Shown one piece after another: positions 22,120 to 33,799 of a stretch of DNA of 64,000 nt. The DNA is from Thereva unica (Eukaryota; Arthropoda; Insecta; Diptera; Therevidae). The stretch is from positions 78,687,720 to 78,751,719 of the forward strand of contig OX465283.1 of NCBI GenBank assembly GCA_949987705.1, written 5' to 3'. The position numbers and the translations under genes were made by a program. The notes beneath the pieces were generated by a model. It was not told where the DNA came from. It saw only the letters and a list, made by a program, of their open reading frames with translations, and searched no databases. How positions within the stretch are numbered: the first letter of the stretch is position 1; each line of letters begins with the position of its first letter.

Positions 22120-24877
22120 CTTTTTAGTCGCTTGTCGTAATTTATTATTAATATCTAGTAAGGAACCATATACTGAAAATTCAGTAATTAAAATACTAGC
22201 ATTTGGTGCGATTATAGCTGAAGAGATGTCCATAAAACCAGGTAACTGTAAATACATTTAAAATTATTGAACGAACTTTTCTATCGAAATATTTAACTTA
22301 CAATATCATAATTTTTAATTCTTTCTTTAACTTGTAAACAAATATAAAGTTCCCAAGTATTTGGAGGCTTTTGAAATTTTAATGCAACAACTGAACCTGT
22401 ATATGCATGGAGAGCTTTATAAACAGAACCATAAGAGCCTCTTCCTACTTCTTTTTCAATATGGTATGTTGCATCACCCAATGTTGCAGCTCTAGTATTT
22501 GCTAATTTTGGAATTGGATTATTGACCACTTTATAAACAGCATTTTTATCACGTGAAGGGAAATCTAATTTTGTCAAAAAGGCTTTACATAATTCTGTAC
22601 TAAATGGATCAATTGCCGGTTTCGTTAAATGTGTATTTATTGTACTGAGAGCCTTTTCCAGTCTTTTTGATTTCAGTTCTTCATCATATTCTGAAGCGAA
22701 AAAGCTATTTTGCTCATAAGAACACAAGGAATCGTCGTTTTGTAATGACAAATTTGATGTATGCTTCTTCAAACTTCGATAATTCTGTGGTGTTGAAGAT
22801 TTTGAATATGATTGCGACAATTTTCGTATTGGTGTTGAACAGTTAGAAGCAGCTAAGTAACTATTCTCAGTAAATGTCGAATTAAGCTCAGCGTTTGAAA
22901 GTGAATCTTCATTAAATCCAAATGAATCATTCTCCACTCTGGATCCATTTACAAAAGTATTCGAATCAGCCGAGCTGACGTTAGCAAATGATAGTAACAA
23001 ATTAGCGTCTTCATATTCATTGCGAGAGAGTGACGATGAATTTTTTACTTTATGAACTTGATTGTAATAATCAATCGATGAATTACTGTTACTGCTACAT
23101 CCTGCTGTATATTTTGGATCATCATAATTATTTATTATTTTAATTTTTTTAATTTTCTTAGGTTTTGGTGCTGAAAGTGAATGGCGGGATAGTGTTGAAT
23201 TTGGAGATGTTGATGAAAAATGATCTAAAAATTAAAAACAAAAATTGGATTTCAATTATATAATAGAAACAGTTAAACTAAACACTTGTCAATTTTAGTA
23301 AAGCAATATTTTGTTATAATTATAGAGTATATTACCTGTAAAATTATTTTTCGCTTTTTCTGGAATATCAAAACGATGTTGATCATTCTTGTGTTTCTGA
23401 GATCGCGGAACTTCTTCAACAGTATATGTAAATGAGGAGCTTTTATCAAGAGATGTATTATATTTTGCAGGTGTACCTTGTGAACTCTCGGCTGAAACTG
23501 GTTTTTCTCTACGGAATTTAATGGTGATTGTCTTGTTCTTTGTTGATCCATTTGAATCAGTACAAAATCGAATTGTGGAAGCCTCTATTTGTTCCTCACA
23601 TTCTGATCCGCTTTTACAAGGATCTACTTTGTGCTTGTAACTGCTATTGCTAATATTAGCATTTCCATTCGATTCGCTTGAGTTATTATTTTCTTTGACC
23701 TTTTTAACATGTTTTCGAGCTCGAATTTCTTCTGGGCTATATTCATTCCCTTCAGCGGGATATACTAAATTCTTTTGATAGATACACCGCTTGTTAGGAT
23801 CATATGGTTCATCAAGAAATAGTGGCGGCCTCCAAGTCTCAAAGTTATTTTTACAAGACGTTGGAAAATTCTCAGGTACTTTTACATTTTCGAGAATATA
23901 TTCCTGCTTTGAAGCTGAGTCTTCCTGGGTTGTTGTTTGATTTTCTCCATAAATGTAATTAAGAGAAGATGATATAACATAAGCACTATTGTTTAAATCA
24001 TATTGTTCTATATTTGTTGGCGGCCCATTTTGCTGATATATATTGGTAGGCTCCGGCTGAACTTCATTTGGATGTTGTGATTGAACCGTTGTCTGCTGTG
24101 TTGAATCCACAAATTCTGTAACTTCTGCAATCATTTTCTTTGGTGGTGGATTAAGTGTTGTTATTTGCTGACGTTGTTCATTAAGGTTACTTGCACTGCG
24201 CTTTTTAGACGAGCTATCATTGTACAACATACGATGAGATACAGATAATCTGAATTTCGTATGTGCTTCTTGAAGATCGGCGAACGGTTGGGCATTTGCC
24301 TTAAATTTTTTAATGTTAAAAATAGCGAGAGTATTTAAAATGTTGTAAATTTACCTGAAATCCTAAATTATATACTGATTCAGCTTGTTTAAAGGCATTT
24401 GCAGAATCATAATAATGAGCCCATCCTATGTAGAAACAAGCGCATTGTGTGCCGATTCCTCGTTGATAAAGAATTTGATACAAATTAAGTGGATTTGGTT
24501 GCAAATCAATCTAAATAATATTTTGTTTTAGCTCTGTTATTTTTATGTAATATGAAAACTAACATATTTAACCCATAGTTTAACTATACGAATGTCTTGC
24601 TTATAAAATTCATTATATTCATACAATGCTAAGCATTTTTCTAATGTTTCTCTAAACTTATTTTCAGGATCTATGTGAACGTTGTAATCAAACCAAGAAA
24701 TATAATTATACCAAAGTTCCAATGGATCAGAGCCATTATATGCAGCAATAGCATTCTCCCAAGCTCTGTACATAAAATTAATGTATAGATTAATAAAATT
24801 ATCAATATAACTCATTCTTACTGCTTGTCCCGTAAAAAGAGCTGCGACTCCTCACTCAGATGCTGAGGGGGATTCAT
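22120..24877 (-). CDS. Bub1: Bub1/BubR1-family spindle-checkpoint kinase (six exons seen, 3' end missing)
   Basis: Exons (minus): 24877-24822, 24765-24564, 24510-24355, 24299-23336, 23224-22302 and 22245-22120, all with GT-AG borders and matching phases, giving 809 codons. The N-terminus is the Mad3/Bub1 TPR domain (residues ~18-165): QAWENAIAAY, DPLELWYNYISWFDYN, YQRGIGTQCACFYIGWAHYY. The middle holds FETWRPPLFLDEPYDPNKRC and EYSPEEIRARKH, a segment conserved in Bub1/BubR1, a KEN tripeptide (KENNN) and low-complexity stretches. The kinase domain opens at about residue 705: EKEVGRGSYGSVYKA (glycine loop) and VALKFQKPPNTWELYICL (catalytic Lys), then SAIIAPNASILITEF. The family monitors kinetochore attachment and inhibits APC/C. 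The catalytic loop and DFG exons were not found in the 22 kb downstream. Bub1 versus BubR1 is not settled. The start ATG at 24877 gives a TPR of normal length. Confidence 0.88.
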
Positions 24878-25335
24878 GGTTTTTGATTTACTGTGCAAGT
24901 GTTGGTGTTGGGAACCGAATTCATCTAGAAAATTTCAAAAATTCCAATAATTCATTGTTTTAAATAAATATCTATAAAATATCAAACTCATTAACTCAGT
25001 ATTAACTTATTATAATATTAGCAAATCCCGTTTAGCTAAGTTTCGTAATATTTTCAACTAAATATTAAACTTTTATTATAATATAAAGCTTCTCCTGTAA
25101 AGTTTTCTTTTTGGATAGTAGCTCGCTTTTCTCGGATCGCGTCACATATGTATAAATTCTTGCAAAAATTATCATAACTAAATAATGAGTATAGGGAGTA
25201 TGATCGAATGTTAAGAAAAAGAAGAGGGAACAATAAAATGCGAGAGTTCTGGACGTTAGCTTGAATTTTATCAACAAAAATATTAGGCAAGCGTACAAGA
25301 ATATAAGGTCGATTACGACAAACAGAGCTAGTATG
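24878..25335. other. Upstream region of the Bub1-family gene
   Basis: It is AT-rich and probably contains the promoter and 5' UTR. No motif is certain enough to call, and there is no other gene. Confidence 0.4.
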
Positions 25336-25339
25336 TGTA

Positions 25340-25500
25340 GAGGTGACAATGGGAGTCTTCTTTCTTTGATCCGTTAGTTGGCGGTCCAAGCGAGACGTCC
25401 CTGCAACGGATACGCTGTTGTCGGTGTCGTTGGGTTTCAAACTCCATTCACTATCTGTTTCCATTCCCAACGATTTTTGGCGACGTCTCAAGGCTCGATT
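25340..25500 (-). pseudogene. RTE-like LINE C-terminal/3' fragment
   Basis: The reverse complement reads RRRQKSLGMETDSEWSLKP in one frame, and closely matches the plus-strand fragment at 36560-36700 at the nucleotide level, both running into CTAACGGATCAAAGAA. Confidence 0.6.
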
Positions 25501-25759
25501 ACTTATAATCGATATTTTCGACCTTCCCTAAGATGATTAATGGGACTGGACCCGCCGCGGCCAGGCGGGTTCAATATGACTGACGGATAAAAATCTAAGA
25601 ATGTGGCTAAGATTTCCCGGTAATAGCTTAATTGTACGACCTACATATATCAAGAGTGTTTGTTTTTATTGCCATTTCCACCAGACTCAACTTTTGGGTT
25701 TAAGGTCCTCCGCATATGAGTCGACCGATATGCATGGAATGTTCCTCACGAGCTTTGAA

Positions 25760-28010
25760 TGTTCCTCACGAGCTTTGGCACCTCTCATCTGCCCCAAGGT
25801 TGAGAAACGATAATCTAGCTAGAGCAATCAGACCAGATTCACCGAAGCGATGGATGTTTTGGTTTAAATCCTCAATCAAACACACAAGAAGGTTAATAGG
25901 CCTTTTTGGTCTAAAGATGTACTGCCTATCGCGTATCATTTGGTTAGATTCTAGATATTTCATAAGCGTTCTGATTATGATCTCCATGATTTTGGAGACA
26001 ACAGAAAGAATTGCTATTGGGCGTTAGTTTAAAGGGTCGCTGGCTTCACCTTTTTCGGAATGGGCTCAACATGGGCTATTTTTCAAGAGTCAGGATCACT
26101 TCGGAGAAGTAAGATAAGGCAAAAAGTTTGCGCAGAAGTTTAGCCAAAGGTGAGGCACATTTCTTAAGTACAGGGGAAATATTGTCTGGGACAGTGGATT
26201 TATTGACGTCGAGCTCTTTGAGATATTTATACACCACGCGAGTCCTGAAGAAAATTCCGTCCATTGAATGGGCGTTGTGCTCGAGAACCGAGAGTGGCAT
26301 ATCAGTTTTGAGTAATAAAGAGTTTGAGGCGAACAGAGATGCCAGCATATAGATCTTGGGTTTGCTTTCTGTTATCACCTACTCCCCATTAATGAATGAA
26401 GGGGTTGTGGAAGAGGTCAAATTCTTCTTGATGGAAGTTACCAAGAACCAGAATTTTTTGCTGCCTACGCGTTATTGAGGATCTTACTTCTCAAATTGTC
26501 GTCAAATGATGCTTTGATCTTCTTGATGGTGGAATTACAGGGGTTTCTTGATTTCATATATTCACACCGACGTGATTCGTTGGGGGAACATTTATAAACT
26601 CTATAGGCGGCTTACTTAGCTTTTATTGCATTCATACACTACCCATTGGCCCAGAATTTATATATTTGGTAGAATGAGGAATGAACAAACACATTCCTGT
26701 CCGTATCATTGTGGAAATAAAGAGAGCGGCATAGTTCGCACTGGCATCGCGAAAACACAAATTCCTGTCAGTGGCTTGGAAAAAGCGAATAAGTCCCAAC
26801 CAATTGGCTTTCCCACAGTGCGAAACAGTTGTTTTGGGAACTGTACCTGTTGGAACAGACGATGGATATGGGAAATTAGCGCTGACTAGTTTGTGGTCCG
26901 AGTTGCCTAGGCGTGAGTTATACCCTTGACACACTGCAAAAACGAATGAACATTCTTCCAACTTCATTCGTTCTATTAATGACACACTGCATTTTTGAAG
27001 CATTTTTCAAAGTTCATTAGAACTGTTAAAATACAAACTATAAATAAACTGCCAAATATATGAACTGAAAGTGATTCCATAGTGATTTATACTTTTAAAA
27101 TTAATGAAAAATATTAATTGAGGCAGAGCAACAGTTATTTACAATAAAGCCTACTTGTTTTTAAAAAAAATTCTAAAATATAAATGGCAGTTTGACAGTT
27201 ATGTATTTTAGTTGGAAAGTTCATGGAAAGTTGTTCGATAATTTCCCAATTTCACTTCCATCTTAACTGAATGAAGTTATTTTGACTTCATTCGATTGAG
27301 TGACGAATGAAGTTGTTGAATGAACATTGGACATGACACACTGAGCACGAATGATCATTCTTAGCCGAATGATACTTCAATGTTCATTCGATGCTGCAGT
27401 GTGTCAAGGGTATTATTAACCTCGATGGCCAAATAGGTCAAGTAGATGTGCTCAGTGATCTTCAGCCTCCGGAGCTCGTGTTGAACAGTTTACAGTTTGG
27501 AGCAAATTATTTAAGTCTGCAAAGACCTCGGAGTCTTTGCCAGAAACACTGATGCTATTTGAGTAATTTAGAAAATTGACATTTTGAACGGAGATTCGTT
27601 CAGAGATAGCATCGAATGCTAACTTTGAGGCTTGCATTAATTACATTAAGATCTCCGTATAAAAACCAGAAGAATATGACGTGCTAGGAAGAATCCGCTA
27701 TGGGCGAAGAAATTGTGCACTAAGCTATACCCAGTCACCTGAAATCGATCGAAATCAGTATCAGTGACTTGAGTTTCATTTAGTGCGGGAATGGCCGGCC
27801 ATGGATAGTTTGCAAGGAGACTCCTGATCTTTGTTTTTGTTTTGGGGCCTCTCCTGCGCAAGGTCCATGACCTCATTTGTGCTCAAATCCACCAGCGATG
27901 AACAGTTCTGTTGCAGTGTTATGCCTGCTTAAACAAGACGATTCCCATAAGTTGGCCGATAAGTGCTGCAGCGCCAGCGATGTCAAGCTCCGAGTGCGGG
28001 AGAAGTGAAA
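25760..28010 (-). pseudogene. CR1/L2-like LINE, heavily decayed second copy
   Basis: RT remains (26378-25770) include KELDVNKSTVPDNISPVLKK and SPLAKLLRKLFALSYFSEV, parallel to 15400-15300. The endonuclease remains (28000-27415) include NETQVTDTDFDRFQVTGYSL and LNYSNSISVSGKDSEVFAD. The linker (27003-26632) includes LGNSDHKLVSANFPYPSS. It is broken by many stops and by the 492-bp element at 26921-27412. A 20-bp tandem duplication (GAATGTTCCTCACGAGCTTT) lies at about 25737-25776. Confidence 0.8.
26921..27412. mobile_element. Harbinger-type MITE (492 bp, TTA duplication) inside the CR1-like LINE
   Basis: The inverted termini TACCCTTGACACACTGCA are perfect, and TTA flanks both sides (26918-26920 and 27413-27415). 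The sub-terminal and internal parts repeat GAATGAAC/GTTCATTC many times in both orientations. A TTA target and TIR are typical of PIF/Harbinger MITEs. It is non-coding. Confidence 0.88.
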
Positions 28011-28089
28011 ACGGGAAAAACTTACTTGTCGTATTTAGGCAAGGATATGCTTTATATCAGGGTTCGAAATGCTTAATTTAATAAGGCTT

Positions 28090-28217
28090 AAATAAAGTAG
28101 GTGATTACCAAGTAGGATTTAGAACGAACAGATCGACTACAGACCAGATTTTCATGAGACAAATGCTTGAAAAATGCTGGGAAGAAAGAGTTGATATACA
28201 TTTTCTTTTTCTAAGCT
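28090..28217 (+). pseudogene. RTE-like LINE RT fragment (left of the Harbinger-like insertion)
   Basis: The frame gives DYQVGFRTNRSTTDQIFMRQ and LEKCWEERVDIHF, the RTE motif N-R-S-T-T-D-Q-I-F. It is continued, after the 28218-30525 element, by the fragment at 30526-30800. Confidence 0.75.
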
Positions 28218-28379
28218 GGAATTACATTGTTGTGTCGTGTCGTGTTGTGTCGCTGTGTGTCGTGATACTACGCGTTTACATTTACATGGTGTGTTGTGTC
28301 GCATCGTGGCGCACTTAGTATGCAAAATTTTCAAGTGAAGCTAGGTTTAATGTTTACACCCTATTCCGAGAACGATATT

Positions 28380-28560
28380 GAAGACCTAAAATTTTTGTTA
28401 GTGTCACAATTAAGCGAAAAAATGGAAGGAAAATGATTTTGGGTCCACCCCATTAATAAGATTAGGGTGAATTCCATACGCTATATAAAGAGCTAGAAGC
28501 TGATGCTGAAAGATTTCAGCAATATTTTAGAACCAGCTCTAACTGCTTGATCTTTATAAT
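28380..28560 (+). pseudogene. Harbinger transposase N-terminal remnant
   Basis: The translated pieces WVHPINKIR and EFHTLYKELEADAERFQQYF (adjacent frames), then RTSSNC, match the well-known N-terminal signature of PIF/Harbinger nucleases (W-V-H-P-I-N, then F-H-x-L-x-x-E-L, then F-x-x-Y-F-R). A frameshift separates them and the catalytic DDE part is missing. Confidence 0.75.
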
Positions 28561-28610
28561 GCTTAGATTTTAAATTATATAAAAATTTATATTCACATAT
28601 AATTTTAATT

Positions 28611-30257
28611 GATGGATGGAAGGCTGCTGTGCAGCGACGAGGAGCAACTCCATAGATGGAGAGATTACTTCTTCGCCGCCCTGAATGGTTCCCTTACACA
28701 GGAAACTCAGGAAAAGAGCATCAATGCACAGCCAATAAGAATCGCCTCTTGGGCCCCATCCAAGACGGAAATAGTAACCGCAATTCATGCGATGGCCAAT
28801 GGTAAAGCAGCTAGGAGAGATGGCATCCCGTCAAAATTGTTGAAAGCGGACTCAAGCCTCATAGCAGATGCGCTTCAGCCAATCCTGGAAATAGCATGGA
28901 ACACTTGTACTTTTCCGGAGGATTGGACGGAAGGTATCATAGTCAAAATACCAAAAAAGGGGAACCTAACAATATGCGACAACTGGAGAGGTATCTGTTT
29001 ATTATCTACTGTGGGCAAAATTTTGTCCCATATATTACTATCTAGGATAAGAGAGGCAGTAGACCGAACGTTTAGATGGCAGCAGACCGGATTCAGGAAG
29101 GGCCGATCCTGTATTGATCATATTAACACGTTGAGAATAATAATGGAGCAGTCTACTGAATTCCGATCCCCCGTTTACCTTGCTTTCGTAGGATATCAGA
29201 AAGCGTTCGACTCGATTAATAGGAGCTTCATTTGGCAGGCACTACGGCGACGTGCACTGCCTAATAAAATAATAGAATTGATTAAAGCCCTATATAACAA
29301 TTCCAAATGCAGAGTTCTCCATAATGGAAAATTATCTGATAGCTTTCAGGTGAGCTCAGGAGTACGACAAGGATGCCTACTTTCGTCCTTACTATTTCTT
29401 ATAGTAATAAATGACATCCTTGTCGGCGCTCTAGGTAGTAGAACAGGCGGCATACAATGGGGTTTGCTAGACCGCCTTAAGGATCTCGACTACGCCGGTG
29501 ATATCTGACACCAGGATCTCAAACTCACGTTAAGCAATTTGGCAACAGAAAACAGGCTTAAGGCTAAATCCGACTAAAACAAAAGAAATGCGGATAAATC
29601 ACCATTGAACGGACAGCGCTGAATAACCGTGACGTGGAACAAGTAGATAAATTCTGCAACCTCGGTAGCATCATTATCGAAGATGGTGGGGCAGAAGAAG
29701 ACGTCAATTCCAGAATAACTAAAGCGCGAGGAGCATATGCATGCCTGTCGCGCATATGGAGATCAACGGAGATCTCCACTAACACTAAATTGCGGCTACT
29801 CAACTCCAACGTTAAGGCAGTTCTTTTGTACAGTTGCGAAACATGGAAAGTCACCCAATTCATCACAGGGCGCCTACAAGTCTTCATCAACAGATGCCTG
29901 CGTCGTATCCTAAAAATCCGCTGGCAAGATAGAATTTCAAACGAAGAATTATGGCGCCGTGCCGGCCAAGAAAGGATAGACGACCAAATCAGGCGAAGGA
30001 AATGGAATTGGGTTGGTCACACCCTACGACGCGAAGACGAAAATCTAGCCAAACAGGCCCTTGACTGGAATCCGTAAGGAGCCCGTCGAGTAGGAAGACC
30101 TAAAACAACGTGGAGGAGAACCCAACTAGCAGAAGCCGCAACAACTAGGAGATCCTGATCGGAGCTGAGAGCTGTCGCGCAAAACAGAGTCTGCTGGAGG
30201 GCAAATGTTTCCGCCCTATGTCCCATGAGGGATTAAAGGAGCTTAAAGAAGAAGAAG
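28611..30257 (+). pseudogene. RTE-like LINE, 5'-truncated insertion with 12-bp duplication
   Basis: The frame from 28609 reads through the RT fingers and palm: DNWRGICLLSTVGKILSHIL, QTGFRKGRSCIDHI, YQKAFDSINRS and SGVRQGCLLSSLLFLIVIND. The catalytic box is YAGDI instead of Y-A-D-D, so the enzyme is dead. After a stop near 29510, the C-terminus resumes at 29634: VDKFCNLGSIIIEDGGAEED, SCETWKVT, RIWRSTEIS and NWVGHTLRR. The 3' end is a (GAA)n tract. The flanks ATAATTTTAATT (28599-28610) and ATAATTTCAATT (30258-30269) look like a 12-bp target duplication with one change. Confidence 0.82.
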
Positions 30258-30525
30258 ATAATTTCAATTAGAAAATCCATATTTTCACTTGTTATATCCA
30301 CATTCGAAAATAAATTATAAGGTCAGCCTTCCACACATATCTTTATATCTGTGGGGTGTGTTGTGTCGTGTCGCTTTTCAGCGTTCTAACGAAGATCGGT
30401 TAAGCCAAGTCGGGAACACAACATACGACAATACTCCATAGTAATGTGAACAGCTCCAAGGAAATACATGGATTGGATTGGGTCAGATAGCGACACAACA
30501 CAACACGAAACAATAATGTAATTCC

Positions 30526-30800
30526 GACTTTCATACTCAATATCCGATATCATACTCAATATACTTCCCTCAAGAATCTGGTCTGCGACAAGGAGATGCG
30601 AACGCCAATGCCAATACTTTTTAACATTGCTCGAGAAGCAATAATGAGAGATACACAACTAAATTGATCAAATAGCATCTTCACAAGGAACATTAAAATA
30701 CTAGCCTTAGCAGATGACATAGTCATAATTGGAAGCAAGCCGTAAGATGTAAAGGAAACCTTTTATACCAAAATTGTAGAAAGCTCAGCAAAATTAAATG
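30526..30800 (+). pseudogene. RTE-like LINE RT fragment (right of the Harbinger-like insertion)
   Basis: Broken frames give MPILFNIAREAIMRDTQLN and ILALADDIVIIGSKP, which contain the RT catalytic A-D-D. It resumes the RTE-like copy begun at 28090, though the sequence between motif A and motif B of the polymerase is lost. Confidence 0.75.
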
Positions 30801-30908
30801 ATACCCTTGCGGAGCGGCCCGATGTGACAACTATGTGCTTTGGCGCAGTTTTGCAATGCAACGCTCTGCGGCTAGTCGCGGTTGTGGTATGCACGAGTCT
30901 ACACTATA

Positions 30909-31092
30909 TGATTTCTCATATGAGTTCACGGTCAAAATCAAGAGTTGTCCATTTGATATCGTATTATTTTGTATTAATTTAATTATGTTCACTCTTAATT
31001 TTGACAAGTCAAAACAAATATTCAAAGTAAATTTCGACAGTGAAAAATATATAAATATATTTCTTTGGCCGTGAACTAATATGAGAAATAAA
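30909..31092. mobile_element. Small inverted-repeat element
   Basis: ATTTCTCATATGAGTTCACG (left) pairs with the inverted ATTTCTCATATTAGTTCACG (right), about 26 bp with two mismatches, around an AT-rich centre. It is likely a MITE; the duplication is not clear. Confidence 0.6.
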
Positions 31093-31299
31093 AGTTGTAA
31101 GCAAGGAGGGAGATAGGTGGGAGTGTTCTGTGTGGATTGCTGCCTTATTCATGGAAATATCTAAGAGGGTTACAAAAACACACGGTAATATGTAAACCTC
31201 TACCAAAAAAATTTCAAACCTAAACCGTAACGATTTCCGAGGGGGAGGAGATATATTTTTCTCATTACAACGAGCGGGGAGCCTACGAGTAAGCGAGGA

Positions 31300-31870
31300 G
31301 TGTACGAGTTCCGAGGTGCCACCCGTGTACCATCCAAAACAGAAATAGTAACCGCAAATCATGCAATGGCCAATGGTAAAGCAGCGGAAAAAGATGGCAT
31401 CCCGCCAGAATTGCTGAAAGCCGGTGCGCTACAGCCAATTCTGGAAAAAGCATGGAACACCTGTACCTTTCCGGAGGATTGGACGGAAGGTATCATAGTC
31501 AAAATAGTAAAAAAGGGGGACAATTGGTGACAATAGAAGAAGCATCTGTCTATCATCTACTGTGGGTAAAATCTTGTGCATATATTATCAAGGATAAGAG
31601 AGGCAGTAGACCGAACGCTAAGAAGACAGCAGGATGTATTCGGAAAGGTCGCTCCTGCATTATAACCATATTAGCACCTTGTAAATCACTCTGATCAGCC
31701 TACTGAATTACGATCCCCCTGTGCCTTGCTTTCGTAGACTATGAGAAAGCGTTCGACTCGGACAATAGGAGCTTTATATGGTAGGAACTACGGCAACGCA
31801 GACTGCCTGATAAAATAATAGAATTGATAAAAGCCCTATACAACAATTCCAAGGGCAGAGTTCTTCACAA
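31300..31870 (+). pseudogene. RTE-like LINE, second decayed copy
   Basis: It parallels 28750-29330: SKTEIVTANHAMANGKAAEK, WNTCTFPEDWTEGIIVKI, then frameshifted RRQQ..GRSCI, AFVDYEKAFDS (broken) and ALYNNSKGRVLHNG. Deletions and frameshifts throughout. Confidence 0.78.
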
Positions 31871-31925
31871 TGGTGTGAGGGAAGAGAGGGGGAGAGAGAG
31901 AGAGCGCGAGAGAGGGGCGGGGGGA
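31871..31925. repeat. Purine (GA)-rich simple repeat
   Basis: A GAGAGAGA tract interrupted by GCGC and GGGG. Confidence 0.8.
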
Positions 31926-33799
31926 GCTGAAGGAAGGAACTGCCACAATCTAGCCCCGCAATATTTTATTCCACCTACTCCCCAACCATTATTATCAGGA
32001 CTCTGACATCGGGGCATCGAGAAACAACTCACTGGAGTATTATGCCTTCTGAAACGAGTTGAATCTCATCAACCAACCTATGACATGCGCTTTGGTGGAG
32101 CGGCAAGGACTAAGGAAGGCTATGACAGAAGGAAGCAGGAATGTAAAAAGGAAAGAAGGAAGAAGGAGAATGATGTTGTGGGGCTGCCGAATTTGAACCC
32201 GGTACTTCTGGAGGCCGACAGCCATCAGGACCCCAAAAACATGTTAAACAATTTTGGCAACAGAAAGTAGCCTAGCAGGCTTAAGGCTAAATCCGAATAA
32301 AACCAAAGATATGCATATAAATGCAAACGGTAAAGATATGCATATAAATGCAAAACTAAGCGAGATATTAAAAAAAATATTTTACATTTTCGTCTTCATC
32401 CTAAATATTTAAAAAATGGTTTGGAGCGATTTTACTCTGGAGCCCCAATACTAACCATTTACCCAGAAAACAAACAAGATGTTACTTTACCTGTAACTGG
32501 ATAAAGAATTTTAGAAATTAGTCAACTTATCTACAGAACACTCAATTATACTACATTTTCGGTTAATTTTAGTAGTTATTTAGTTTTTGCTATTGCAAAA
32601 AAGTTCTGACTTAAATGAATAATAGGTGAACCTGCTAAGTGTGCTGTCATGCATATAAATCTTACACAAAATAGTATCATCGGTAATTAGGATTTCATTA
32701 CGATACTTATTTATGCATCATTGTTTTTCATCTGCTACTTCCAATTTTACAATCCTGCCCCCATTTTCATACTACGTGATAGGAGTACAACAAACAAAAA
32801 CTCATAAAACGAAAACTTGGTACCCTAGATTTGATTATAAAATTAGTATTAGGGCAAGCAAAGTTACGAAAATTTATTTCACTAGATTCAACGATCCTTT
32901 ATCTTACGTTAATGTCATAACAAACCATTCAATTTACAACCTAAGCAATATTTTGACCAAAGCGCACCTGGAAGAAAAAACAATCTCACATAACCTCAAA
33001 TATATTTTCGTTTCTAAAATTTGAAAACAATATTTTTTGTGAAATCTTAAGTGTTTTCTTTTACACTTATTTATTATAAACATCAGAACTTCAAATAAAA
33101 TGCAAGGAGCGTTGATTTTTCTGCCATTAAATCCTTTTTGAAAGCACACAATAGAGACGAAATGTCAAAAACTCCATTACCATTTTCTTATGCTAGTATA
33201 CATTTTCTATTATAAAAACTTGTTTAAGAAGTTTTATTTAAGTGAGAAAAACAAATTTTTAACAGACTTTAGTTATAAACAATTGTTTTTAGAAGAATAA
33301 AACTTGCAAAAAGCCCTTACTTGCTGCAGCGACCTAGAACACAAGAATCCCACTAAACTGACACCTCAGCGACTTCACCAACTTCAACAACATACCACGA
33401 AGTATTGCCATATAAACCTATATGAATTTAAAAACTATCCTTTTAAATATGATCAAATCGCTGGAATTCATAAAAGATTCGTCGTACTTTAAAATTATAC
33501 GTTATCGCAATATAATTTAGATCATAGCGAAATTTATAATATTTAATTTAAAAATTTGTCTCTTTTTTAACCCGATCGCATCAAATACAAGAATCCCCTC
33601 TGTGGTTGAATAATGACGATGAGCTGTCAAAAAAATTGTTATTCATCTGTAACCTAAAAGTCGTCAAAGTCATATCCATGTTTAAATGTCAAGCAGAGTT
33701 GATTAATTTAAAGTTTAATAATAATTCATCTTTAAGTTTTGCTTTAATTGAATTAAATAATTTATTTTTTACTCAAATGTGTAAACAAGAAGAAATACA
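31926..33799. other. LINE scraps, then the upstream region of Cul5
   Basis: 32035-32070 resembles the 5' region of the CR1-like LINE (TATGCCTTCTGAAACGA.., compare 27915). 32275-32330 has a short direct repeat (AAGATATGCATATAAATGCA). From 32340 to 33799 I see no gene, only AT-rich sequence likely to contain the Cul5 promoter and 5' UTR. Confidence 0.4.

Larger units (their letters stand above)
28218..30525. mobile_element. PIF/Harbinger-like element carrying a nested LINE
   Basis: The termini are GGAATTACATTGTTGTGTCG on the left and the inverted GGAATTACATTATTGTTTCG on the right, followed by GTGTTGTGTCG-type subterminal repeats. The interior (28440-28560) holds a transposase N-terminal scrap. 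No clear 3-bp duplication is readable. Its middle is filled by the RTE-like insertion 28611-30257. Confidence 0.7.

Noticed and set aside
28152..28334. Cys/His-rich frame that looks zinc-finger-like
   Set aside because: It is a translation of the GTGTTGTGTCGTG terminal repeats of the Harbinger-like element.
28220..28345. Possible CRISPR or satellite array from repeated GTGTCGTG words
   Set aside because: No regular spacing, and the words belong to subterminal repeats of a TIR element.
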